In this document: one piece after another, positions 36,423-44,280 of the stretch
Position numbering within the stretch: position 1 is the first letter of the stretch
Layout of the letters: each line of letters starts with the position of its first letter
Translations under genes and position numbers: made by a program
From: Ruminococcus sp.
GTDB taxonomy: Bacteria; Bacillota; Clostridia; Oscillospirales; Ruminococcaceae
Assembly: GCA_017542125.1 (NCBI GenBank)
Contig: JAFXXU010000058.1
Coordinates: forward strand, 336,371-400,370
Direction of reading: 5' to 3'
Length of the DNA stretch: 64,000 nucleotides
Notes under the pieces: model-generated
Database searches by the model: none
The model's input: the letters and a program-made list of their open reading frames with translations, nothing else
Told to the model about the DNA's origin: nothing

Positions 36423-36497
36423 TGGAGCAGATAACGGGAGTCGAACCCGCATTCTCAGTTTGGGAAACTGAAGTAATGACCGCTATACTATATCTGC
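36423..36497 (-). tRNA. tRNA-Gly (anticodon CCC)
   Basis: Acceptor GCAGATA/TATCTGC, discriminator U and encoded CCA; anticodon stem TCAGT/ACTGA with loop TTCCCAA (anticodon CCC); T arm GGGTTCGACTCCC. Reads GGG. A U discriminator is normal for tRNA-Gly. Confidence 0.96.
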
Positions 36498-36506
36498 AAT
36501 GTATCT

Positions 36507-36535
36507 ATTATAGCATTGTCGGGGCGGTTTGTCAA
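36507..36535 (-). promoter_or_regulatory. SigA promoter of tRNA-Gly
   Basis: TTGACA (36530-36535), 17 bases, TATAAT (36507-36512) on the minus strand, ten bases before the mature 5' end. Confidence 0.92.
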
Positions 36536-36554
36536 GAAGGAAATTTGTCATTTT

Positions 36555-36587
36555 ATAAAAGAGCGGGCTGAACATATACAGCCCGCT
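36555..36587 (-). terminator. Terminator after the TVP38-family gene
   Basis: Perfect nine-base stem AGCGGGCTG/CAGCCCGCT (36562-36587 on the minus strand) followed by CTTTTAT, directly at the end of the coding region. Confidence 0.85.
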
Positions 36588-37306
36588 TATTTTTCTGTCT
36601 TGTGCCTGTGCTTGCTTATGCGCCCGAGAATAGGCTCTTTAAGCGCAAATCCCACAACTGCCGCCACTGCGCATATCACCAGCACGATAACTGCGGTCTT
36701 GAAGTTCCCTCCCGCAACATTGCTGCCAAAAACGGTAGACATCAGTATCGCCGGGATGCGGCAAGGCATGACGTACAGGAAGAAATCCCTCTTTGTTACC
36801 TTTGTCAGCGGAACAAGATAGCTGATAACATCCTTCGGGACTATCCCCGGTATGATATAGAGTATCATCAGTATCCTGACCAGCTTCTTCTCGTCCTGGA
36901 GAAAGGCAAAGCGGGTCATAAGCTTTTCATCCACAAAAGCCTCAGCCAAGGGCCTCCCGAACCGTTTGACGATAATAAAGATCAGGAACGTCCCCAGCAG
37001 CACACCCAGGAACGAGAGCACTGCTCCCCAGAACCATCCGAAAAGTACTCCCCCGACTATCTGTATCGGAGGAACTATGGCTATCACCACCTGCAACGCC
37101 TGGATGGCTGTAAATACAAGTACCCCGACTATACCGCTGTAGCTTTCAAGGCGTTCTCTCATCTTAGTCAGGCCCTCTTCCGTGCGGAGGTCTCTGATGA
37201 GAGGTATGCAGAGGATCGTTGCAAGTATCAGAAAAGCCGCAAGCGCTGCTATGCTGATGATACGGACACGTTTTTTATAGTCTGCCCCTTTATTCTCCCT
37301 TTTCAT
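36587..37306 (-). CDS. TVP38/TMEM64-family membrane protein
   Basis: 239 residues, five or six membrane segments, and the SNARE-associated/DedA-like core: GGVLFGWFWGAVLSFLGVLLG (split re-entrant hairpin, about 83-104) and IPGIVPKDVISYLVPLTKV. A lysine-rich N-terminus precedes the first helix (about 13-35). The family is linked to lipid scrambling and transport by analogy with DedA and TMEM41B/VMP1; the bacterial role of this subgroup is not settled. It closes a run that starts at DUF5685. Confidence 0.88.
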   Translation of the reverse strand: MKRENKGADYKKRVRIISIAALAAFLILATILCIPLIRDLRTEEGLTKMRERLESYSGIVGVLVFTAIQALQVVIAIVPPIQIVGGVLFGWFWGAVLSFLGVLLGTFLIFIIVKRFGRPLAEAFVDEKLMTRFAFLQDEKKLVRILMILYIIPGIVPKDVISYLVPLTKVTKRDFFLYVMPCRIPAILMSTVFGSNVAGGNFKTAVIVLVICAVAAVVGFALKEPILGRISKHRHKTEK

Positions 37307-37318
37307 CCTATCGGTTTT

Positions 37319-37861
37319 TCACTTTCTTTTCAGTATCTTTTTACGGAACCAGTTAACGTAAATATCCGTAAGCTGCCCCAGCAGCCTGTCATATATCAGG
37401 AAAAAGACGTTTGCACCGGCCCACAGCACCAAAAGCGCGTATTTCCCGAAGCTTTCCATCCCCTCCAGAAGATTTTCGGTCATAAAGACATACTGGAAGA
37501 GAGCATAGAAGGTTATGGCCGCTGCGTTGAAGACCGCAAGCTTTACGAAGAATATGAATACCCTGGCATTGAACTTGTCCAGAAAGTATTTCAGTATGGG
37601 ATAATACCCCATAAACAGCACAAACAGCAGCGAAGCCTGCAAATTCGGCGTTATGAGTATCGACATAAGGCTTACTGCGATATATGTCAGAAATGCCCAG
37701 CCTGCATTGGTCTCCACGATCATTATTACCATTAGAAAGCCTGCAAAGGTGGGGATGGTGTATTCAAACAAAGGCAAAAAGCCCGAGCAGAACATAAACA
37801 GCAGGCAGAGAGATCCTATGACCCCTCCCAGCGCTACACGGAACGCAAGCTCGTTTTTCAT
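37319..37861 (-). CDS. Polytopic membrane protein, possibly ECF S-component-like
   Basis: 180 residues with five or six hydrophobic segments. The start LAFRVALGGVIGSLCLLFMF, the conserved-looking VETNAGWAF and LFVLFMGYYPILKYFLDK recall small ECF-transporter substrate-binding subunits. This is a structural impression only, and I cannot name a substrate. The ATG at 37861 is five bases after the J-domain gene stop and lacks a strong ribosome site, suggesting translational coupling. The longer in-frame start (37939) lies inside that gene. Confidence 0.65.
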   Translation of the reverse strand: MKNELAFRVALGGVIGSLCLLFMFCSGFLPLFEYTIPTFAGFLMVIMIVETNAGWAFLTYIAVSLMSILITPNLQASLLFVLFMGYYPILKYFLDKFNARVFIFFVKLAVFNAAAITFYALFQYVFMTENLLEGMESFGKYALLVLWAGANVFFLIYDRLLGQLTDIYVNWFRKKILKRK

Positions 37862-37866
37862 ACGGA

Positions 37867-38487
37867 TCAGATGCAGCGGATAAGGTCGCCGCCCATACAT
37901 TCGCAGCAGCAATCCATAATACACAGCGTCGAGAGACAATCGCAGGCGTTATCCATATCGGAGCGCTGGGCTCTGGTGGGGCCGCCGGCCATATAGCCGC
38001 CTTTCTGAGCGTTCATACGGTTGTATGCGGCGCTGTATTCCTGATTATAGGGATCCATCTGGGCTGCCTGTGCAAAGCAGTTATAGGCCTCCTCCAGCCA
38101 GCCGCGGGAGTAAGCGATATTGCCTCTCAGGAAGAACCATTCAGCATTTCTGTCACCCTCCGTGACCTGATTGAGCTGCTGCTCGGCCTCGGTTATGTTG
38201 CCGGAAGCTATCATCCTCCTGATAGCGGCATAATCTATGCCGCCGGTGTAGGTGCTGCCGGAGCTGTAATTAAAGGTGCTGCCCGAGCGGGTGCCGTTGC
38301 GCCTTTCATTCATTATAGCGTCGTATGCGGCATTGATCTCAGCCATTTTTTCCTCTGCGAACTCGGAGAGAGGGTTATCCTGATACTGGTCGGGATGGTA
38401 TTTCCTCACCAGAGCCTTATAAGCAGACTTGATCTCCTCCTCCGAAGCATTTCTTGATACCCCAAGTACCTGATACGGATCATTCAT
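37867..38487 (-). CDS. J-domain protein with TPR-like repeat and cysteine-rich tail
   Basis: 206-residue co-chaperone-like protein. The N-terminal J domain is complete (DPYQVLGVSRNASEEEIKSAY, HPD in KYHPDQY). After a Gly/Ser/Tyr linker there is a TPR-like helical pair (about 115-155: AEWFFLRGNIAYSRGWLEEAY). The last 30 residues hold eight cysteines (CDC, C, CCCEC, C), possibly a metal or lipid-modified membrane tether. There is no DnaJ zinc domain, so it is not the general DnaJ. ATG at 38487 chosen by the AAAGGA nine bases upstream. Overlap-free but immediate to DUF5685. Confidence 0.85.
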   Translation of the reverse strand: MNDPYQVLGVSRNASEEEIKSAYKALVRKYHPDQYQDNPLSEFAEEKMAEINAAYDAIMNERRNGTRSGSTFNYSSGSTYTGGIDYAAIRRMIASGNITEAEQQLNQVTEGDRNAEWFFLRGNIAYSRGWLEEAYNCFAQAAQMDPYNQEYSAAYNRMNAQKGGYMAGGPTRAQRSDMDNACDCLSTLCIMDCCCECMGGDLIRCI

Positions 38488-38492
38488 TACTG

Positions 38493-39377
38493 TCAATCCT
38501 TTCTTTCTTTTTTTCTGAATGTCTGTTTCTTGACCTGTTCAAAAACATCAGTAAGCCCAAGATATATGATATTGTCCAGTATGCTCTTATATGAGCCTAT
38601 CTCCAGCTTGACATACTTTTCGGCAAGCTGCCCCAAAGTAAGCCTGATGTTCATTTCGATAATACCGGCAGCCTTTTCAAACTCTTCATCGGTAATACTG
38701 CCTTTGAGCCCCAGCCTTACAGCAAGAGGATTGTAGCCTCCCGAAGCTGCATCCTTTTTAAGATCGTCAAGAGCATCTACAAGATATGTATACCTGCCGA
38801 GGAAATACCCGAAGCTGCCCAGCAGCTTTTTCCGAGGCTTGTCCTCACCCAATTCGGCGAAAACAGCCCTCGTCATCTGCCCTGTGGGTTCGGCTGCCCT
38901 GTCCAGACTTGAACAAAGCTCTTTTTCCAGCTTCATCTGCTCCTTGGTCTGCTTTTCAACTACCGCCGCCAGCCTGGGATAAGCGGCTCTTGCTTTGATG
39001 TAAGCCCCCGTCAGCGCTGCCGCAGCAGGCCGGGCGATGAGCCTGTCCTTCAAGCTCCCGTCGGAAAGGTCGTCCTTGAGCTTGTGATACATAAGTATCA
39101 CCGATGCATATGCCGCAAACTCCGTCCCTGCGGAGACCGCGCAGCTGCGCTTGGTCAGAGGATGAGCTATACACCTCTGAGGCTCTGCTTTCAGCTCGAT
39201 GCCTCTTACAGACATCTCAAACAGCGAAAGGAATGCCGCATCATAAGTTAACCCGAACCGTGAGACCTCACCGAGGAACCTGCCCATAGACTTGCAGACG
39301 CCGCAGTAAACGCTCTTATACGCCTCGTATTCGCAGACTCTGAGATAAGGCTTGTAGGGTCTGACATATCCAAACAT
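38493..39377 (-). CDS. DUF5685 family protein
   Basis: 294 residues, predicted mainly helical and soluble. The N-terminal signature MFGYVRPYKPYLRVCEYEAY followed by CGVCKSMG (CxxC) matches DUF5685 proteins of Ruminococcaceae and Lachnospiraceae as I know them. The repeated aspartates and YTYLVDALDDLKKD resemble the helical, aspartate-rich look of squalene/phytoene-synthase-like or polyprenyl-processing proteins, which is only an analogy. No function is established. It leads a run with the J-domain protein and two membrane proteins. Confidence 0.8.
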   Translation of the reverse strand: MFGYVRPYKPYLRVCEYEAYKSVYCGVCKSMGRFLGEVSRFGLTYDAAFLSLFEMSVRGIELKAEPQRCIAHPLTKRSCAVSAGTEFAAYASVILMYHKLKDDLSDGSLKDRLIARPAAAALTGAYIKARAAYPRLAAVVEKQTKEQMKLEKELCSSLDRAAEPTGQMTRAVFAELGEDKPRKKLLGSFGYFLGRYTYLVDALDDLKKDAASGGYNPLAVRLGLKGSITDEEFEKAAGIIEMNIRLTLGQLAEKYVKLEIGSYKSILDNIIYLGLTDVFEQVKKQTFRKKERKD

Positions 39378-39412
39378 AAACTACCTCTTATTATTGCACA
39401 CTAATGTGAAAA

Positions 39413-40132
39413 CTATATGACAGAGCTGTCGGAGCTGCTGTCTTCTGTCTTGAAAAGCTCTTTAAGAGCCTCAGTGCGGTCCTTTCCTGTAAGGACATCG
39501 CCGTTCTTTGTGACGCTTTTCAGCCCGAAATCGGTATAAGTATAACCGTCGTGGACTACCCTGAACACAAACACATATTGATCTGTGCCTGACAGGTCAG
39601 TTCCCTTTACAGTTATGATCCTCTCATCACCGTTGACCGAAAGCTCGTAATCCACATCCTTCAAAGCACGCCCGACGGCTTTTTCAAAGGATTCATAAGC
39701 CGCAAAGCTCTTGAATTCCGAAATGGATGTCATAGCTTCATTCTTGACAGCCTGTAGAACAGTATCATTATCAACAAATAAGCCGCTGATAAAGCCGTTG
39801 CCGATGGCCCCGTAGGAAAAACAGATAAGACAAACAACGGCAAGCGCAGTATTCTGCCTGAAGATCATACATCTCTTGAAGAGATAGACTGTAGGCAGCA
39901 AAACAAACCAAGGGCTGCCTATCTGCTCATAGCCCGCACTCAGAAGATTGCGGCGGTCAATATAGCAGCACAGTGGCCTTGCGGTAATGACTATTCCCCA
40001 GATCAAAAACCCGAGATATTTGTTCAGGGCAAAACGTTCCAAAAGCAATGCCACAGCAGGAACGAATGCGCAGTACCAGACAAGACCGTCCCTGACCTTG
40101 CCGCGGACGCTTGTCTCAGGATTGGTAGACAT
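39413..40132 (-). CDS. Membrane protein with soluble C-terminal domain, unknown function
   Basis: 239 residues. About four hydrophobic segments fill residues 17-110 (with YIDRRNLLSAGYEQIGSPW between), then a roughly 130-residue soluble domain with strand-rich sequence (RIITVKGTDLSG, YVFVFRVVHDGYTY) and an acidic serine tail. I do not recognise the family. AAGGTGA precedes the ATG. It is divergent from the Spo0A-like gene across a 235-base intergenic region. Confidence 0.7.
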   Translation of the reverse strand: MSTNPETSVRGKVRDGLVWYCAFVPAVALLLERFALNKYLGFLIWGIVITARPLCCYIDRRNLLSAGYEQIGSPWFVLLPTVYLFKRCMIFRQNTALAVVCLICFSYGAIGNGFISGLFVDNDTVLQAVKNEAMTSISEFKSFAAYESFEKAVGRALKDVDYELSVNGDERIITVKGTDLSGTDQYVFVFRVVHDGYTYTDFGLKSVTKNGDVLTGKDRTEALKELFKTEDSSSDSSVI

Positions 40133-40286
40133 ATTGATATCACCTTGTATGTAAAGATTGGCTCAAAAATATATGTACGCATTGTTAAGCTACGTCATAT
40201 ATCAAATGATATTCCAAGAATTATGAATAAAGCATAGAATATTAGTGAATAATTAAGACTATTCGCTAAAAGAAGTGTTAAAGCCA

Positions 40287-40315
40287 TTGATTTGTCGGAA
40301 GAATAAGAATATAAT
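40287..40315 (+). promoter_or_regulatory. Promoter of the Spo0A-like gene with embedded 0A-box-like site
   Basis: TTGATT (40287-40292), 17-base spacer, TATAAT (40310-40315), about 50 bases before the start codon. TTGTCGGAA at 40292-40300, just downstream of the -35 element, is one mismatch from the 0A box TTGTCGAA bound by Spo0A. The rest of the 40133-40355 intergenic region is AT-rich with no other clear element. Confidence 0.6.
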
Positions 40316-40367
40316 CATATTTGTCCCTAGGAACCAAGACAGATAACAAACATCAATGGAGGAAATG

Positions 40368-41099
40368 ATGAAAGACACAAACTACATTATCGAGTCCTTT
40401 TCCAACGAGTTCACGGAAAAGGTAAACCAGCACCTCATAGGAGAGGACGTTACCGTTATGTATGCAGATATCGGAACTGCAAAGCTTTGCTCCGATTCAG
40501 GTCTGAAAAACGTGAGGGCTATCTTTGTCAGCTCAAAGCAGGAAGCTCATATCTACAACACAATTCTCAGGCTGACGGAGAGCGATCCTTACATCTTCGT
40601 AGTATCCGAAACGGAAACAGACGAAGGCACCGAGAACAACACAGCCATCCTCAGCGGGCGCGAGGATCCCAAGCAGATAGCCGCTATGCTTATGAGGCTT
40701 ATCGAGATCCAGGAATACAACCGCAGGAAGGAATTGGAGAAAAGGCTTGAAAACCACGTTGCCGACCTGCTTATGAGCGGCGATATCACTCCGGAATATC
40801 TGGGCTTCCACTACATCAAGGAGGCTATCCTGATCTACATAAATACCGAGATCCGTGATTACAATCTCAAGGACAAGGTCTATCAGCAGATCGCAGAAAC
40901 TCATATGACCACTACTGTATCAATAGAGCGCAGCATCCGCTGCTCGATAATAAGAAGCTGGGAGAACAGCCCCTTTGAGTTCCGCCAGAAGTATTTCGGA
41001 ACTCTGGGCATCAAGAAGATCAAGGTCCCCTCTCCCAAGGAATACATAATGACTATCGCAGAAAAGGTGAAGCGCGATCTTAAAAACGGCGAGATATAA
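40368..41099 (+). CDS. Spo0A C-terminal-domain protein with degenerate N-terminal half
   Basis: 243 residues. The C-terminal half (about 130-243) matches the Spo0A effector domain: ITPEYLGFHYIKEAI corresponds to the domain's first helices, TTTVSIERSIRCSIIRSW to the recognition helix (TTASRVERAIRHAIEVAW in Bacillus), and PSPKEYIMTIAEKVK to its last helix. The N-terminal half has alternating strands and helices like a receiver domain but shows no phospho-acceptor Asp motif or acidic pair. It may be a phosphorylation-independent Spo0A relative. The ATG at 40368 follows GGAGG by five bases; earlier in-frame ATGs overlap the site. Monocistronic, on the opposite strand to its neighbours. Confidence 0.88.
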   Translation: MKDTNYIIESFSNEFTEKVNQHLIGEDVTVMYADIGTAKLCSDSGLKNVRAIFVSSKQEAHIYNTILRLTESDPYIFVVSETETDEGTENNTAILSGREDPKQIAAMLMRLIEIQEYNRRKELEKRLENHVADLLMSGDITPEYLGFHYIKEAILIYINTEIRDYNLKDKVYQQIAETHMTTTVSIERSIRCSIIRSWENSPFEFRQKYFGTLGIKKIKVPSPKEYIMTIAEKVKRDLKNGEI

Positions 41100-41100
41100 G

Positions 41101-41130
41101 CATCCCGCAAAGGGCTTGCTCTGCGGGATG
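41101..41130 (+). terminator. Probable terminator of the Spo0A-like gene
   Basis: ATCCCGCA (41102-41109) pairs with TGCGGGAT (41122-41129) around a 12-base loop just past the stop. The following tract is GGTATATATAT, not a T-run, so termination may be weak. Confidence 0.5.
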
Positions 41131-41196
41131 GTATATATATCATCAGCAGAAGCCGTACAGGGGATCCCCTGCCCGACGGACGCTGTTGATATATAC
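41131..41196. repeat. Nested palindromic element of unknown nature
   Basis: Three nested stems in 66 bases: GTATATATATCATCAGC (41131-41147) with GCTGTTGATATATAC (41182-41196), CCGT (41153-41156) with ACGG (41176-41179), and a perfect 14-base palindrome CAGGGGATCCCCTG (41158-41171). It could be a structured RNA or a miniature mobile sequence. The rest of 41197-41325 shows no gene. Confidence 0.5.
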
Positions 41197-41325
41197 TATG
41201 CCGCAGCACATCCCGGCGCGACCCCATCATCGAACAAGCCTATTATCAAAAACCGCTGGATCACAGGCTTTTATAGGTTTTTATCCCAGCCCGGAGCTGA
41301 TCCTGGGCGTATTTGCAGAAGAATA

Positions 41326-42906
41326 TTATTTCGGAGCGAACCTTGACATTATCTCCAGCGCTACCTTTATCCCGTCTACCGCAGCTGACATAATGCCGCC
41401 TGCATAGCCGGCGCCCTCGCCGCAGGGAAACAGGTTTTCAAGGGTAAGAGAATTGAGCTTCTCCCCTCTTGTGATCCTTACGGGGGAGCTGGTGCGGGTC
41501 TCGGGAGCAGTCAGCATTGCATCGCCGCTGCCGAAACATTTCATTTTGCGTGAGAAATCGTGAAGCCCGTATCTCAGAGCATCGCAAATATTTTTTGGGA
41601 ACAGCTTATCAAGCTCGACAGGCAAAACTCCGCGAGCATAGCTGGGAGTTACGCTGCCCGAAAGCTCAGCTTTTCCGATAAAGAAACCTCTGACTGAGGT
41701 CGCGGGTGCTTTATATGAGCCGGTAAGCTTGAAAGCTCTCTGCTCGATGCTTCGGGCGAAATACATCCCGTCAAGGGGCGAAATACCGTAATCCTTCGGC
41801 GATACAGCGACAGCTATCGCAGCATTGGCGTTCTCGCCGTCGCGTGCGAACTCGCTCATACCGTTGGTAACAACAGAGTTTTCCTCCGAGGCAGCCGGAA
41901 CGACCACCCCACCGGGGCACATACAGAATGTATAGACTGCTCTGCCTGTGCTGTCCTTTGCAGAAAGCTGATACTCGCCCTTGGGCAGGAGCGGCTCTCC
42001 CGCAAACTTGCCGTAGAGGCTCTCATCCACATCTCTCTGCTTATGCTCTATCCTGACACCTACCGAGAAAGGCTTGGGTTCGAGAAAAACGCCCTTCCCT
42101 GCAAGCATCTCAAAGGTATCTCGGGCTGAATGGCCTGTAGCCATAACAAGCGCCGAGCAGCTCTCGGAGCCTCCTCGGTAACGGACGGAAGCCACACGGC
42201 TGTCGATGATATCAATATCCTCAACAGGCGAGAGGAACCTTACCTCTCCGCCCAGCTCGATGACCCTTTCCCGTATCTTCTTGACTATACCCCGGAGCTT
42301 ATCCGTGCCGATATGGGGCTTTGCCTTTGAAAGTATCTCTTCGGGAGCGCCGAACCGGACGAACTGCTCCAGCACATATCTGCAAAGAGGATCCTTGATA
42401 CGGGTAGTGAGCTTGCCGTCGGAAAAGGTGCCGGCGCCTCCTTCACCGAACTGGACATTACTTTCGGTATCCAGCGCTCCGCCCTTCCAGAACCCGCTGA
42501 CAGCCTTCACTCTGCTGTCAACATCGCCTCCGCGCTCAAATACTATGGGCGAGTAACCGTTCTCGGCCAGCACAAGAGCACAGAACATCCCCGCAGGTCC
42601 GAAGCCGGCGATACATACTCTGCCCTCCTGCTCTGAAGTTCCGAAGACAGGGCTCACAGAGCACGGAGCAACATAAACTGCATCGGAGCAGCGCTTTACG
42701 ACATCTCTCTCCTCTTCCTCGGAAGAAAGCTCTGCATAGACCGAATGAACGTAGTGTATATCGCTGCGCTTCCTGGCGTCGAGAGAGGTCTTGTAGACCG
42801 TAGCCTTAACTGCTCTGCCTATCCCGGCTGCCCTCAGCGCAGATGTAATGACCTCGCTGCTGTCTGCCGAAAGTCCGCTCTTTATATTGTTGATAACTAT
42901 CGGCAT
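41326..42906 (-). CDS. FAD-dependent oxidoreductase of the cdaA-cdaR-linked type
   Basis: 526 residues. A dinucleotide-binding motif CIAGFGPAGMFCALVLAENG appears near residue 100, followed by VFERGGDVDSR and NVQFGEGGAGTFSDGKLTTR, with a C-terminal GEGAGYAGGIMSAAVDG that closes the FAD site. This is the large, uncharacterised 'FAD-dependent dehydrogenase' family often found beside cdaA-cdaR in Clostridia. The N-terminal 90 residues form a separate small domain. ATG at 42906 chosen over the in-frame TTG at 42921 by spacing from GGAG. A hairpin terminator separates it from cdaR. Confidence 0.85.
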   Translation of the reverse strand: MPIVINNIKSGLSADSSEVITSALRAAGIGRAVKATVYKTSLDARKRSDIHYVHSVYAELSSEEEERDVVKRCSDAVYVAPCSVSPVFGTSEQEGRVCIAGFGPAGMFCALVLAENGYSPIVFERGGDVDSRVKAVSGFWKGGALDTESNVQFGEGGAGTFSDGKLTTRIKDPLCRYVLEQFVRFGAPEEILSKAKPHIGTDKLRGIVKKIRERVIELGGEVRFLSPVEDIDIIDSRVASVRYRGGSESCSALVMATGHSARDTFEMLAGKGVFLEPKPFSVGVRIEHKQRDVDESLYGKFAGEPLLPKGEYQLSAKDSTGRAVYTFCMCPGGVVVPAASEENSVVTNGMSEFARDGENANAAIAVAVSPKDYGISPLDGMYFARSIEQRAFKLTGSYKAPATSVRGFFIGKAELSGSVTPSYARGVLPVELDKLFPKNICDALRYGLHDFSRKMKCFGSGDAMLTAPETRTSSPVRITRGEKLNSLTLENLFPCGEGAGYAGGIMSAAVDGIKVALEIMSRFAPK

Positions 42907-42919
42907 ATACATCAACTCC

Positions 42920-42955
42920 AAAACAGCTGCCGTGCTTATGCTGCACGGCAGCCTA
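42920..42955 (-). terminator. Hairpin terminator/attenuator between cdaR and the FAD oxidoreductase
   Basis: Perfect ten-base stem GCTGCCGTGC/GCACGGCAGC (42943-42952 and 42926-42935 on the minus strand) followed by TGTTTTGG. The oxidoreductase ribosome site begins directly after it. Confidence 0.8.
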
Positions 42956-42960
42956 TTGTT

Positions 42961-44280
42961 TTATTCGCTATCGGCATTTGATGAGCTGTCGCTGGTCTTT
43001 TCAGAGATCTCCAGCTGAACTACCTGATCCCCGATGCACCAGATATCATCATAGGAATTCGAGTAGATAGTTACAGAGTGAGCTATGGAGCCGGTCGTAG
43101 CGATATCGGAAAGATCCACCACAGCGGTTAGGCTGTCAAGATCAAGATCCGAAATGGATGACTCGGGACCGAACATCGTTACAGAAGGCAGCTGCTTGGT
43201 GTCGATGACCACCTTGGTATTGGCAGGCGCATTGGTGATCTTGATGGAGCTTGCCGGTATGATAAAGTTCTTCGACATATAATTGTTGGTAGCAAAGTCA
43301 AAGGAAACTGTCACCGTATCAATACCGCTCTGGTTTACCTCACCGGAAGCGATCTTACCGTTGACGTCAAAGGTGAATTCCTCACCGTCCTGTATCCGTT
43401 TGAGAGATATGGAGCCCAGGCTCAGCGTCTGTACGGAGACATCCTCGAGGTTGGGGGTTATGATACCTATCTGGCTTTCCGAAAGCTTATACGGGATGGA
43501 AGAAGTATCAAAACCGGGAGGACAGTCGGTAAAGTCAACTGTGAAGTTAACGGTCTTCTTCTTGTAAACATCAAAGGTGATATCGAACTTCTCAGCGTCA
43601 AGCACCTTAAACTTGGAAGAATCCAGCTCCTGATTGTTCTCATCGTAGAATATGATCTGATCGGTAGAGAGGGTAGCAGCCTCGGAAAGTGTGGCATCCT
43701 CAGTATATCTCGCCTCTACCTTGCTGATCTTCCTGAGCTCTGCAGAAGAGCCCTGGACATTGACCACGCTTGGGGATACCGTCATTTCCTTGAGGGTCTT
43801 GCCCTGCTCCGCCTTAACGTTGGGAGCGCTGGGCACTACCTCAAACTCGGAATTGTCGATATGAACGAATGTGACCTCCACCGTGCTGGGAGTTACCGAA
43901 AGCACATCGACTCTGTCAGAGCTGTGGGTGGACCGGACGTCTATATCAAGGGAATAGGTACCCTCTTTTGTAACATTGCTGACATTGACGGAAGCAGTAA
44001 GATCGTTGGCGCTGTAGCTGCCGATCTCATAGTTCATACCCTTGATCTCAACATCTACGGATATTTCCTTATAGCCGAGGGCCTGAAGGCCCTTTTCTTC
44101 GGCAGAGGTGCCGTCCATGGAGAAGGAAACGGGTATATTGGTAATAGTCTTGTTTATGGTGGGGTACTCGGTTATGGAAAGGATGAGCCAGACAAGGATA
44201 GCTATTATCAGAGCAAGCACCTTAAGGCTAAGATCCTTGATGTAGATCCCCGAGCCCTTTTTCTTCTCTACTTTTTCCAT
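42961..44280 (-). CDS. cdaR: YbbR-domain protein CdaR, regulator of diadenylate cyclase
   Basis: Membrane-anchored extracellular regulator of CdaA. 439 residues: cytoplasmic basic start, one membrane segment (about 13-33, LSLKVLALIIAILVWLIL), then several YbbR repeats of about 80-90 residues (motifs such as PSTVEVTFV, PSVVNVQGS, DVSVQTLSLGS). The C-terminus is a Ser/Asp-rich tail. The ATG overlaps the cdaA 3' end by 13 bases. cdaA-cdaR is the standard c-di-AMP pair of Firmicutes. Confidence 0.93.
   Translation of the reverse strand: MEKVEKKKGSGIYIKDLSLKVLALIIAILVWLILSITEYPTINKTITNIPVSFSMDGTSAEEKGLQALGYKEISVDVEIKGMNYEIGSYSANDLTASVNVSNVTKEGTYSLDIDVRSTHSSDRVDVLSVTPSTVEVTFVHIDNSEFEVVPSAPNVKAEQGKTLKEMTVSPSVVNVQGSSAELRKISKVEARYTEDATLSEAATLSTDQIIFYDENNQELDSSKFKVLDAEKFDITFDVYKKKTVNFTVDFTDCPPGFDTSSIPYKLSESQIGIITPNLEDVSVQTLSLGSISLKRIQDGEEFTFDVNGKIASGEVNQSGIDTVTVSFDFATNNYMSKNFIIPASSIKITNAPANTKVVIDTKQLPSVTMFGPESSISDLDLDSLTAVVDLSDIATTGSIAHSVTIYSNSYDDIWCIGDQVVQLEISEKTSDSSSNADSE

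Noticed and set aside
36602-37735. 377-codon open frame on the plus strand
   Set aside because: Antisense to two membrane protein genes; composition rich in His, Tyr and Arg as expected for the reverse of hydrophobic codons.
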